Both the position numbers and the translations under genes were made by a program. DNA of 64,000 bases from Thalassotalea sp. 1_MG-2023 (GTDB lineage Bacteria; Pseudomonadota; Gammaproteobacteria; Enterobacterales; Alteromonadaceae), in NCBI RefSeq assembly GCF_030546745.1, contig NZ_JAUOPD010000008.1, positions 104,367 to 168,366 on the forward strand, given 5' to 3'. This document shows, piece after piece, positions 40,629 to 48,868 of the stretch. Below the pieces are notes generated by a model that was not told the origin of the DNA, did not search any database, and worked only from the letters and a program-made list of their open reading frames with translations. Positions within the stretch are counted from its first letter, which is position 1. Every line of letters begins with the position of its first letter.

Positions 40629-41368
40629 CAAAAAGTCTCGTAGCCGTACGCCTGAATTAACTTTTTGGCTACATCTGTGTGCAAAAATGTCCAAAAAGCC
40701 ATGGCTGCTTTATTCGTTTTGCTTTTCATCAATAATACCGCATCTTGATTAATGGGCTCATAAAGTGAACTAGGTATTTGCCATACTTGTCCACTCACCT
40801 TACTCGTATTCAATTGAGATTGCGCCACAAAACCTATATCAACACTGCCATACGCAACAAAACTATACACTTGGCTAATGTTTTCTCCCATTACCCACTT
40901 TTTCCTCGTTACTTTTTCCAATGACAAATTCACTAATACCGATTTTGCAGCCGCGCCATAAGGGGCCAATTTAGGGTTTGCAAGTGCAACTTTTACAAAT
41001 TGTCCGCCTGTTAACAGTTCAGAGGCGGTTTGTGCTGAATAATGGTTTCTCGACCATAACACTAATTTCCCCTGAGCGTAGGTAAAACGATGCTCTGCCG
41101 TTGCTAAGCCTTTAGAAATAAGGGCATCAGGCTTTGCTTGATCGGCAGATAAAAAGATGTCAAAAGGTGCGCCGTGAGATATTTGTGCGAAGAGCTTTCC
41201 CGAAGAACCGTAAGACGCTTGTATATCATAAGGTGAATCTGCTTCAAATGTTTCAATAAGCGATTTCATCGGTAAAATGAAATTTGATGCAACAGCAATT
41301 CTTGCTTGTTCAGCCAACACCGAGGCAGAGAAAAGCGAGGTCAGGAGTAATGTAAAAAATAAATTCAT
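40628..41368 (-). CDS. modA: molybdate-binding periplasmic protein ModA
   Basis: ATG 41368 gives 246 residues with a signal peptide ending at SVLA (about residue 19). The family fold is shown by ARIAVASNF, the YGSSGKLFAQI motif and GAPFDIFLSADQ. It binds molybdate or tungstate in the periplasm. First gene of modABC. No convincing ModE operator was found upstream. Confidence 0.93.
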   Translation of the reverse strand: MNLFFTLLLTSLFSASVLAEQARIAVASNFILPMKSLIETFEADSPYDIQASYGSSGKLFAQISHGAPFDIFLSADQAKPDALISKGLATAEHRFTYAQGKLVLWSRNHYSAQTASELLTGGQFVKVALANPKLAPYGAAAKSVLVNLSLEKVTRKKWVMGENISQVYSFVAYGSVDIGFVAQSQLNTSKVSGQVWQIPSSLYEPINQDAVLLMKSKTNKAAMAFWTFLHTDVAKKLIQAYGYETF

Positions 41369-41601
41369 CACGGCATTAAACTCGAAAAAAAAGATGGTGG
41401 CAGAATATCAAGATAAATTCAATTGGCATCTGCTTATCAATTTGGTAAAACAATATTGATAACCCAAGGTAACACTATATACTTAAAAAGCATATTTCAT
41501 CGTAGCCGTTGTAATAGTGCACTTATATTTTGTTAATTTTCCGACTCATTACTCGGAAAGCTTACTACACCGTTATCGTTTATAGTAGATTGAACACATT
41601 T

Positions 41602-41606
41602 GAGGG
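41602..41606 (+). promoter_or_regulatory. ribosome binding site deciding a non-ATG start
   Basis: GAGGG lies eight bases before the CTG at 41615 and five before the ATT at 41612. It is the only good Shine-Dalgarno sequence near the upstream end of the kinase frame, and supports initiation at CTG 41615. Confidence 0.55.
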
Positions 41607-41614
41607 TTTAAATT

Positions 41615-44275
41615 CTGTCATTCTCTAAGCTAAATCTATCTAAGCAGCAATTTTTATTTAGTTGTTTAATAATTATTTTTGGACTTGTATTTTCCGCTTA
41701 CCAACAATTTAGTCATCAAGAGAAGATTGAAAATCAAATTCAACAAGCATTAAAAACACGATTAAACTTTATTACCAATGGCATTATTGAGCGACTTGAT
41801 CATTATGCCTTAGGCGTTGCCAGTGTACATTCGGCGCTGTTATCGCACGAACGTCAGAACCATACGCATCAAACAATTCACACGTTTAGCAATGCTCAAA
41901 ACTATCCGGAACGCTACAAAGGAGCAAGAGGTTTTGGCCTGATAAAGCCTGTATCAGTAGCAAATGAACCACAATTTATTCAGCAAGCAATTCAAGACAG
42001 GCCAGATAAAACATTTACGATAAACTCATTAACTCCACATAAAAGAACGCGTTTTATTATTCAATATATCTTTCCTGAGTCTGTTAATAAAAAGGCGATT
42101 GGCTTAGACGTTGGTTCAGAGAAAAATCGCAGAGTTACTTTAGAAAATGCAGCGCTAAATAATCAAACGACCTTAACGGCTCCTATTACTCTGGTACAAG
42201 CAACCGGAAAAGTGGAACATGGATTTTTATTAGTTAAACCCGTGTATAACAACAGTGGCATACCGCAGTCGAACAATGAGATTGAAAATACCGTTTATGG
42301 TTGGACCTATGCCCCTCTGCTGATAGGTGAAATTTTAGCCACAGTAACACAAGTTGGTGATGATCTACTCGCCATTAGCGACACAACGGATAACGTGCCT
42401 TTTTACCAACCACAGGCTGAAAATTTAAGCCGTGTGCAATACATTGCTCAAGCGGTGCCTATTTATGGCCGCACATGGGAAGTTAAGTTATTTGCCACCG
42501 AAAGTTTTTTACAAAATTTAAATTTACCTCATCAATATTTAGGGATGATGACAGGCACAATATTCACGTTAGTTACACTATTATCGTATTTTTTATTGCA
42601 CTTAGCTTTACAACGAAAAGCGCAGCTAGCGCAATATCAAATAGATATAGCCAAAGCACGAGAGGATAAGTTAACACTTACCAACTCACAATTATCCATA
42701 GCCGTTGAAAATAAAACCAATGAGCTGAAACAAGCCAACTTGCTTAATGACACCATACTAAAAAATGCAGCGTACGCTGTAATAGCAACAGATCAAGCAG
42801 GGATCATTCAAGTGTTTAACCCTGCTGCAGAAAAATTATTAGGCTATCGTGCTGATGAAGTCATTAATATTCATTCGCCTGCACTATTTCATCTTGAGCG
42901 TGAAGTTATTGCCAAAGCCATTGAGCTCTCAAAAGAGCTCAATGAAAATATTTCACCAGGGTTTGACGTGTTTGTGGTGAAAACTAAGTACGTCGATATA
43001 GATACCAACCAGTGGACATATGTCAGTAGATCAGGCGAGCATATTCAAGTTAAGCTCAGTGTAACCTCGTTAGCGAATTCAACCTCAGAATCATTGGGTT
43101 ACTTAGGAATAGCTTACGATTTAACTGAAACACTACAACATGAGCACGAGCTAAAAGAAGCCAAAATAAAAGCTGAACAAGCATCAATCGCAAAATCAGA
43201 ATTTCTAGCTAACATGAGCCATGAATTACGTACTCCTTTAAATGGCGTTTACGGTACGATTCAATTATTAAAAGAACAAAAGTTTGACGCTGAGAATAAT
43301 AAGCTCATCTCAACCGCTTATCATTCAACTAAATCCCTCATTACCATAATCAATGATATTCTCGACTTTTCGAAAATTGAAGCGGGAAAGCTTGAGTTAG
43401 AAAATGAAGTATTTAAGCTACCTGTGTTAATGGAACAATTAAATTCTGAATTGTCACTGTTACTTCAAGGTAAAAATATTAGTTTAAGCTTCGATAACCA
43501 AGTTAAAGACGAATGTTGGCTGGGCGACATCGTACGTATTCGGCAAATATTGATTAACCTAATTTCTAACGCGATTAAATTCACCGAGCAAGGTTCAGTT
43601 AGCATCACTGCAAGTGCCGAAAAACATAATGGTGTTTTATTTACCATTAAAGATACCGGTATCGGTATTGATCAACAAACGTTAAAGCGTTTATTTACTC
43701 GGTTTGAACAAGCAGACACCTCTACAACACGTCGCTTTGGTGGCACTGGTCTTGGCTTACCCATATCAGAAAAATTAGTGAAGCTAATGAAAGGTTCTAT
43801 CAATGTTCAAAGCGAGATCAATAAAGGTACAACTATCGCTGTAGCCTTGCCATTAACAGCAGCCACTGGTGACAAATCTACCAGCATAACACTTGATACT
43901 CTCTACCCTGATATGCACGATAAAACAATTCTCATTGCTGAAGATAACAAAATAAATCAACTTGTTATTTCTAAAATGATGAAACCTACCAATGCTAATA
44001 TTGTAATGGCCAATGACGGTGTTGATGCGATTAATAAATTTCATACTTGCGACCCAGACTTTATTTTTATGGATATACAAATGCCAGAAATGGACGGTTT
44101 AACCGCTTGTAAAAAAATAAAGGCAGAGGCACCTGAGCAACCCATCATTGCGTTAACTGCCAACGCATTAAAGAACGAACAAGATCTATATCGCCGATAT
44201 TTTGATGGTTACTTATCCAAACCCTTAGAAAAAGATGAGCTAATTAAAGAGCTTAACAGACTGTTGCGTGAATGA
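41615..44275 (+). CDS. hybrid sensor histidine kinase (CHASE-PAS-HisKA-HATPase-REC) with CTG start
   Basis: The frame is open without a stop from 41612 to 44275, but the first ATG/GTG/TTG is a GTG at 42212, in the middle of the sensor domain. Translating from CTG 41615 gives 886 residues with a normal N-terminus: a first membrane helix (about 13-30), a periplasmic CHASE domain (about 60-250, with YKGARGFGLIKP), a second helix (about 308-328), a PAS domain, the phospho-acceptor H536 in NMSHELRTP, the HATPase domain, and a receiver with D820. CHASE domains sense small extracellular ligands. The gene is divergent from modA. A frameshift or lost ATG is an alternative to CTG or ATT initiation. Confidence 0.85.
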   Translation: MSFSKLNLSKQQFLFSCLIIIFGLVFSAYQQFSHQEKIENQIQQALKTRLNFITNGIIERLDHYALGVASVHSALLSHERQNHTHQTIHTFSNAQNYPERYKGARGFGLIKPVSVANEPQFIQQAIQDRPDKTFTINSLTPHKRTRFIIQYIFPESVNKKAIGLDVGSEKNRRVTLENAALNNQTTLTAPITLVQATGKVEHGFLLVKPVYNNSGIPQSNNEIENTVYGWTYAPLLIGEILATVTQVGDDLLAISDTTDNVPFYQPQAENLSRVQYIAQAVPIYGRTWEVKLFATESFLQNLNLPHQYLGMMTGTIFTLVTLLSYFLLHLALQRKAQLAQYQIDIAKAREDKLTLTNSQLSIAVENKTNELKQANLLNDTILKNAAYAVIATDQAGIIQVFNPAAEKLLGYRADEVINIHSPALFHLEREVIAKAIELSKELNENISPGFDVFVVKTKYVDIDTNQWTYVSRSGEHIQVKLSVTSLANSTSESLGYLGIAYDLTETLQHEHELKEAKIKAEQASIAKSEFLANMSHELRTPLNGVYGTIQLLKEQKFDAENNKLISTAYHSTKSLITIINDILDFSKIEAGKLELENEVFKLPVLMEQLNSELSLLLQGKNISLSFDNQVKDECWLGDIVRIRQILINLISNAIKFTEQGSVSITASAEKHNGVLFTIKDTGIGIDQQTLKRLFTRFEQADTSTTRRFGGTGLGLPISEKLVKLMKGSINVQSEINKGTTIAVALPLTAATGDKSTSITLDTLYPDMHDKTILIAEDNKINQLVISKMMKPTNANIVMANDGVDAINKFHTCDPDFIFMDIQMPEMDGLTACKKIKAEAPEQPIIALTANALKNEQDLYRRYFDGYLSKPLEKDELIKELNRLLRE

Positions 44276-44311
44276 TTATTCTGCAATGATAGACATAAAT
44301 CGCCTTTACCA

Positions 44312-45211
44312 CTATTTATCAGGTTGATGCAAACGTAATGATGCTACTGCTAATGCTTGTGTTCTCAACGCTTTTAATTGTGGCGCTTCTGATTGCCAAT
44401 AATGCCAATATAAAGGTACATCAATAAAGTATTCGTCTCCTAGGGTAATTAGTTTATTTTCGGCTAATGCATCAACACATTGCAACTCAGGTAACATACC
44501 ATAGCCAACCCCTGCGATTAACGCTTGTTTAAAACCCTCAGGGCATGGCAATAAATGAACAAAATCAGTATCGCCTTTTACAATATCTGCCAAAAATTGA
44601 TGTTGTAAGTTGTCATTTTCATCAAAAATTAGACATGGGCATTTAATCAAATCTTGAACGACAACCACCTTATATTTAGCTAAAAATGTCGGAGATGCGA
44701 CAGCTCGATAACGCAACATACCTAGATAACTTACTTTGCCGCCATTAATCGCGTTAGGCTCTGAAGAAATACATGCCATCACCTCGCCAGATTTCATTTT
44801 ATTAAGCACAACAGATTGGTCGTCAACTAGTAATTCGAATTTCACCTGTTGTTGATCTAGCCCATTTAAAATACTTAACGCTTCTGGTAACCAAGTAGCT
44901 AATGAATCTCGATTGGTTGCTAGGCGTATAGTGATTGGCATCGCACTAACTGCTGTATCAGCAAGTGACTCTATATTTAACTCCATTTCTAATTGTAAAA
45001 CCTGTTGGAAATGGTTTAACAAACGTATTCCTTTACCCGTCGGTTTTGGCGGTTTTGATCGTATTAATACTGGTTCACCTAACAGCGATTCAAGCGTTTG
45101 TATTCTTCTACTTATTGCGGACTGGGTAATAAAAAGTTTGTTTGCCGCCTTTTCAAAACCACCTTCATTTACTATCGCGTGAAGGGCTTCTAGCAACTGA
45201 TAATCCATCAT
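44312..45211 (-). CDS. argP: LysR-type regulator ArgP (IciA)
   Basis: The 299-residue LysR protein has an N-terminal helix-turn-helix (about 4-62; FEKAANKLFITQSAISRRIQ) and a ligand domain. The VLIRSKPPKPTGKG segment after the HTH matches ArgP, and the divergent argO gene supports the name. ArgP activates argO with arginine and is antagonised by lysine in E. coli. Two in-frame ATGs at the start differ by one codon. Confidence 0.9.
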   Translation of the reverse strand: MMDYQLLEALHAIVNEGGFEKAANKLFITQSAISRRIQTLESLLGEPVLIRSKPPKPTGKGIRLLNHFQQVLQLEMELNIESLADTAVSAMPITIRLATNRDSLATWLPEALSILNGLDQQQVKFELLVDDQSVVLNKMKSGEVMACISSEPNAINGGKVSYLGMLRYRAVASPTFLAKYKVVVVQDLIKCPCLIFDENDNLQHQFLADIVKGDTDFVHLLPCPEGFKQALIAGVGYGMLPELQCVDALAENKLITLGDEYFIDVPLYWHYWQSEAPQLKALRTQALAVASLRLHQPDK

Positions 45212-45318
45212 GATAAATACTCATGTATAAACATTATTATTCATTAGAATAATAATGAGATTTACGTATGATGCCAACATAAACTCACCTTTTTCAGAGA
45301 ATAAACGTAAGGGCTAAC

Positions 45319-45921
45319 ATGTTATCTTTTTTCTCAGGGATCATGCTTGGATTAAGCTTAATTATTGCCATTGGTGCACAAAACATTTGGGTATTAAGTC
45401 AAAGCATGGCTGGTGCAAACCGTTTTGCTTTAGCATCTGCATGTATTTTTTCAGATGTTTTGCTAATAATTCTTGGCGTATATGCCGCAAGTGAAATTAA
45501 AGCACTCTTACCCGCTATAATTCCCTGGCTTACCTATGGTGGTGTGCTCATGTTAATTTATCTAGCAGGAGGTGCAGCCTATAGAGCTTATCAAGGTAGT
45601 TCAGGATTAAGTACCGCAAAAGCAAATACTTATCACTGGAAAGTTACTGTCTCACAAACATTAATGATCAGTTTCTTAAACCCTCATGTATATTTAGATA
45701 CAGTAGTGTTACTTGGTAGTATCGGCGCATTACAACCTTCACCTCAAATGTTTGCTTTTGGTGCCTGTATAGGCTCAATTATTTGGTTTATTGCACTGAC
45801 TGCGTTTTCTCCAACGTTAAAGCGCTGGCTTAGCTCAACAGTGAAATGGAGAATTTTTGATAGCTTTATTGCTTTTATATTATTATTTATGGCGTATCAA
45901 TTACTTAATTTCATCTATTAA
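45319..45921 (+). CDS. argO: arginine exporter ArgO (LysE family)
   Basis: This 200-residue membrane protein has about six helices and the LysE/ArgO start FSGIMLGLSLIIAIGAQNIWVL. The mid-protein FLNPHVYLDTVVLLGSIG is typical of the ArgO/LysE group and distinguishes it from RhtB-type exporters. It is divergent from argP, as in E. coli. Confidence 0.9.
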   Translation: MLSFFSGIMLGLSLIIAIGAQNIWVLSQSMAGANRFALASACIFSDVLLIILGVYAASEIKALLPAIIPWLTYGGVLMLIYLAGGAAYRAYQGSSGLSTAKANTYHWKVTVSQTLMISFLNPHVYLDTVVLLGSIGALQPSPQMFAFGACIGSIIWFIALTAFSPTLKRWLSSTVKWRIFDSFIAFILLFMAYQLLNFIY

Positions 45922-45968
45922 TGTGCAAAAAAACGAGAATGAATCATTAACGTTTATTACTTCATTAT

Positions 45969-46337
45969 TTATCTGTCATTACCATCATGTTTTAGCTCGC
46001 GAACAGGTCTAACTTCAACAGTGCCGTAGCGAGCAGGAGGTATTTTTTGTGCTAACCGAAGCGCATCATTCATATCTCGGGCTTCCAGCATATAAAAACC
46101 TGCTAATTGCTCTTTCGTTTCGGCAAATGGTCCATCGGTAATTAACGGCTTGTCATCACGAATGCGAACACTTAATGCCGTATCTGTTGTCATTAAAGGC
46201 GCACCATCAATAAAATTACCCGCCGTGGTTAACCCTTCAACACAGGCAATGCATTCCTGATTCAAATCATCCCACTGTGTTTGGGATAAGTTCCCCATTT
46301 TAGTTTCATCATAATAAACCAAGCATAAATATTTCAT
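45969..46337 (-). CDS. YCII-related (DGPF) protein linked to ECF42 sigma factor
   Basis: From ATG 46337 (AGGA seven bases upstream) the protein has 122 residues; an ATG two codons earlier has its AGGA too close. It is a ferredoxin-like YCII domain with the DGPF motif at residues 68-71 (ITDGPFAETKEQ). DGPF proteins are the hallmark partners of ECF42 sigma factors; their biochemical role is unknown. A terminator separates it from the other three genes of the cluster. Confidence 0.85.
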   Translation of the reverse strand: MKYLCLVYYDETKMGNLSQTQWDDLNQECIACVEGLTTAGNFIDGAPLMTTDTALSVRIRDDKPLITDGPFAETKEQLAGFYMLEARDMNDALRLAQKIPPARYGTVEVRPVRELKHDGNDR

Positions 46338-46385
46338 CTGCATTTCCTATCGCTTATCTACATTGTTTAATGAATGTTACATAAC

Positions 46386-46430
46386 AAAAAAAACGGGGGA
46401 TAACTTGATAAACTTAACCACACTCCCCCG
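46386..46430 (-). terminator. terminator after the DUF1428 gene (minus strand)
   Basis: CGGGGGA (46394-46400) pairs with TCCCCCG (46424-46430), with a long loop. On the minus strand it ends in a T-run of eight. Confidence 0.75.
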
Positions 46431-46451
46431 ACTATAAATACGTTAATCGTG

Positions 46452-46823
46452 CTATTTATTCAGGGTGATCATAGGTACAAATCCACCATAGATAAGTCGC
46501 ATACCATCAAAAGGCATGGGGTTAGACTCCATATTCATCTTTGGATCAGATTTCATTGCCTGTTCCATTTTTTCCATGCCGGCATTGCGAGTTGCTTTGT
46601 CAGGCCACTCTATCCACGAAAATACGATTTGCTCATCAGGTTTTGCTTTAACGGCCTGACGAAAGTCTGTTTGTTTACCATCGGGAACATCATCTTCCCA
46701 ACATTCCACTACGCGCAATGCGCCCCATTCAATAAAGGCTGCATCAAATGCTTCAGCATGTGCTTTAAACTTTTCTTTATTCATTTTTGGTACTGCTGCC
46801 ACCATGCCATCTATATAAGTCAT
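46452..46823 (-). CDS. DUF1428 family protein (YbaA-like)
   Basis: This 123-residue protein matches DUF1428 (YbaA), a dimeric ferredoxin-like fold of unknown function; YIDGMVAAVPKMNKE and FSWIEWPDKATRNAGMEKM are typical. The ribosome site AGGAG precedes its ATG closely. It is the third gene of the sigma-factor cluster, 69 bases after the VOC gene. Such small proteins often travel with ECF42. Confidence 0.88.
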   Translation of the reverse strand: MTYIDGMVAAVPKMNKEKFKAHAEAFDAAFIEWGALRVVECWEDDVPDGKQTDFRQAVKAKPDEQIVFSWIEWPDKATRNAGMEKMEQAMKSDPKMNMESNPMPFDGMRLIYGGFVPMITLNK

Positions 46824-46892
46824 GTTATTCTCCTATTAGCACTATTACGAGGGCTACTTATCTTTGTTCACCCCGTTAGAAAATGTGTTTTA

Positions 46893-47297
46893 TTATTCAG
46901 CCGCTGCTGCTGGGTCCATCCACATGGCTTCCCAAACATGGCCATCAAGATCAGTAAATGCTCTAGCATACATAAAACCATAGTCTTGGATCGCGTTAAT
47001 ATCTGCAGTTCCACCACATGCGCCCGCAGCTTGGGTCATTTGTTCAACTTGTTCACGATTCGGTAATGATAAAGCCAGCATTACTTCACTTGATGTAGCA
47101 TCAGGGATAGGTCGTTGGGTAAAGTGACGCCATTTATCATGCGTTAACAGCATGACATGAATACTTTCACTCCACACCATACATGCCGCTGTATCGTCAG
47201 TAAATTTGGGGTTATTATCAAAACCAATGGCTTGATAAAACTTTATCGCTGCCGATAAGTTCATCACTGGTAAATTGACAAAAATCATCGATGTCAT
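46893..47297 (-). CDS. VOC (glyoxalase-like) family protein
   Basis: The 134-residue protein has a vicinal-oxygen-chelate fold (MIFVNLPVMNLSAAIKFYQAIGF at the start, DLDGHVWEAMWMDP near the end). AAGGAGT before the ATG supports the start. Its substrate is unknown. It lies directly downstream of the ECF42-type promoter match. Confidence 0.88.
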   Translation of the reverse strand: MTSMIFVNLPVMNLSAAIKFYQAIGFDNNPKFTDDTAACMVWSESIHVMLLTHDKWRHFTQRPIPDATSSEVMLALSLPNREQVEQMTQAAGACGGTADINAIQDYGFMYARAFTDLDGHVWEAMWMDPAAAAE

Positions 47298-47340
47298 TGT
47301 TATACTCCTTACTCGTTCATTTTTAGGTGTTCTAAGAGTA

Positions 47341-47367
47341 GTCGTACAGCAAACATCGATTTCGACA
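47341..47367 (-). promoter_or_regulatory. ECF42-type promoter upstream of the VOC gene
   Basis: On the minus strand TGTCGA (47362-47367) is followed after exactly 17 bases by CGAC (47341-47344). This agrees with the ECF42 target motif known from Streptomyces work (-35 TGTCGA, -10 CGA/TC). It would start transcription about 37 bases before the VOC ATG. Stated from memory of the literature; no search was run. Confidence 0.65.
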
Positions 47368-47381
47368 AGGCAGCAAAAAAA

Positions 47382-48632
47382 TTAAAGCGCCGCCATTCTT
47401 TTTTCAATGAAACGTTTCTCCGGTGCTTGCTGGGTTAAACCCAAGGCACGTTGGTAAGCAGACAAAGCCTTTTCCTTTTGCGCAAGTTGTCGATATAAGT
47501 CAGCCTTAGCAGCATAAAGTAAATAATAATGTTGTAATGCTTTATCGCCTTCTATTGCTTCTATTGCCTTTAAACCGGCAGTAGGCCCGTCTCGCATCGA
47601 TAGTGCGACCGCATGATTTAACGCGTAAATCGGTGAGAAATTTATCGATAAAAGTACTTGATATAACCCGGTGATTTCAGCCCAATTTGTTTCCTCAAAA
47701 TGTTGCGCTTCACCATGAACAGCGGCTATAGCTGCCTGCAATGTATAAATATCAGCCGGCCCCAACGATAACGCTTCTTTTACCAGCTGACATCCTTCTG
47801 CTATTTGAGGCTGATCCCATAACAACCTATTTTGCTCTTCTAAAGAAACAAGTTCGCCGTGCTCATCCATACGCGCTTTTTTGCGAGCATCATGAAGTAA
47901 CATTAATGCTAATAAGCCAATAATTTCTTTTTGTGGCATTAACTCAGAAAGCAGCCTCGTTAGTCGGATAGCTTCTAAAGATAGCTCTGTGCATGTAACA
48001 TCTTGGCCAACGGTTGCCGAATAGCCTTCATTAAATAATAAATACAAAGCAGCTAATACCGACGTTAACCGCTCGGGTAATTGATCCTTATCGGGTACTT
48101 CATAAGGTATCTGTAATTCGCAAATTTTATTTTTCGCTCGAACAATACGTTGCGCAAGGGTTGGTACCGGAATTAAAAATGCCGCAGCTATCGCTTCTGT
48201 TGTTAAGCCACACACTTCTCTAAGGGTTAACGCAAGTCTTGCTTCGATGGCTAATGCAGGATGACAGCAAGTAAAGATCAATCGCAATAAATCATCTTCG
48301 ATGGTTTCTGGATCTTCAAAAGATGCAGTTTGCACCATATCGTCAGGTATCGTTGAATTGAGATAATGAGAGAAGCTGCTATTTTTACGAAGTTTATCTA
48401 TCGCTTTAAATCGCCCTGTTGAAATTAACCAAGCTCGAGGTTTTTTAGGTACACCGTCTTTTGGCCATTGCGTTAAAGCTGCCGTGAATGCATCTTGTAA
48501 CGCTTCTTCCGCCAAATCAAAATGACCATTCAATAAACGCATAAGCGTGGCCAATACAGCACCTGACTCACGCTGATAACATGCGGTAATTTCTTGCTCA
48601 ATAGTTAGGTCTGCTTGTTTAACATTGATCAT
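47382..48632 (-). CDS. ECF42-type RNA polymerase sigma factor with C-terminal DUF6596/TPR extension
   Basis: The 416-residue protein has sigma region 2 (about 20-90; AEEALQDAFTAALTQWP), sigma region 4 (about 115-165; REVCGLTTEAIAAAF and IVRAKNKI), then a DUF6596 domain and TPR-like helices to the end. This long C-terminal extension is the ECF42 mark. No anti-sigma gene is adjacent, also typical; activity is thought to be controlled through the extension. The downstream VOC, DUF1428 and DGPF genes form the usual set. Confidence 0.9.
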   Translation of the reverse strand: MINVKQADLTIEQEITACYQRESGAVLATLMRLLNGHFDLAEEALQDAFTAALTQWPKDGVPKKPRAWLISTGRFKAIDKLRKNSSFSHYLNSTIPDDMVQTASFEDPETIEDDLLRLIFTCCHPALAIEARLALTLREVCGLTTEAIAAAFLIPVPTLAQRIVRAKNKICELQIPYEVPDKDQLPERLTSVLAALYLLFNEGYSATVGQDVTCTELSLEAIRLTRLLSELMPQKEIIGLLALMLLHDARKKARMDEHGELVSLEEQNRLLWDQPQIAEGCQLVKEALSLGPADIYTLQAAIAAVHGEAQHFEETNWAEITGLYQVLLSINFSPIYALNHAVALSMRDGPTAGLKAIEAIEGDKALQHYYLLYAAKADLYRQLAQKEKALSAYQRALGLTQQAPEKRFIEKRMAAL

Positions 48633-48815
48633 AATTTAAATACTATTATTTGCACTTAACATAAGGCATGTTGCTGTTTGGCGTATGTGTAAACATGGTC
48701 AAAAACTATACCACAAAATTCAAAAGAGTCTCACGTTTGTCGACAACAAATCATTAAAAAGCAACCGCTCAATAGCCCACGTTCAGGGTACATATAGTGT
48801 TTTTTGCTAGGCACA

Positions 48816-48851
48816 AAAAAACCATCGAACAAGTAAGTGCGATGGTTTTTA
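48816..48851 (-). terminator. terminator after the GH13 alpha-glucosidase (minus strand)
   Basis: AAAAACCATCG / CGATGGTTTTT form an 11-base stem with a 12-base loop and T-run, 18 bases after the stop. Confidence 0.88.
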
Positions 48852-48868
48852 TTAACGAAATATAAAAA

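Noticed and set aside
41476..41496. TATATA-type dyad upstream of modA as a ModE site
   Set aside because: Only part of the ModE consensus matches and the second half is poor; it may be chance in AT-rich DNA.
42212..44275. GTG 42212 as the start of the histidine kinase
   Set aside because: It would cut the CHASE domain in half and remove the first membrane helix, while the frame upstream is open and clearly coding.
46449..47066. A 205-codon plus-strand frame over the DUF1428 and VOC genes
   Set aside because: Cysteine- and histidine-rich translation without family resemblance, opposite two well-supported genes with good ribosome sites.
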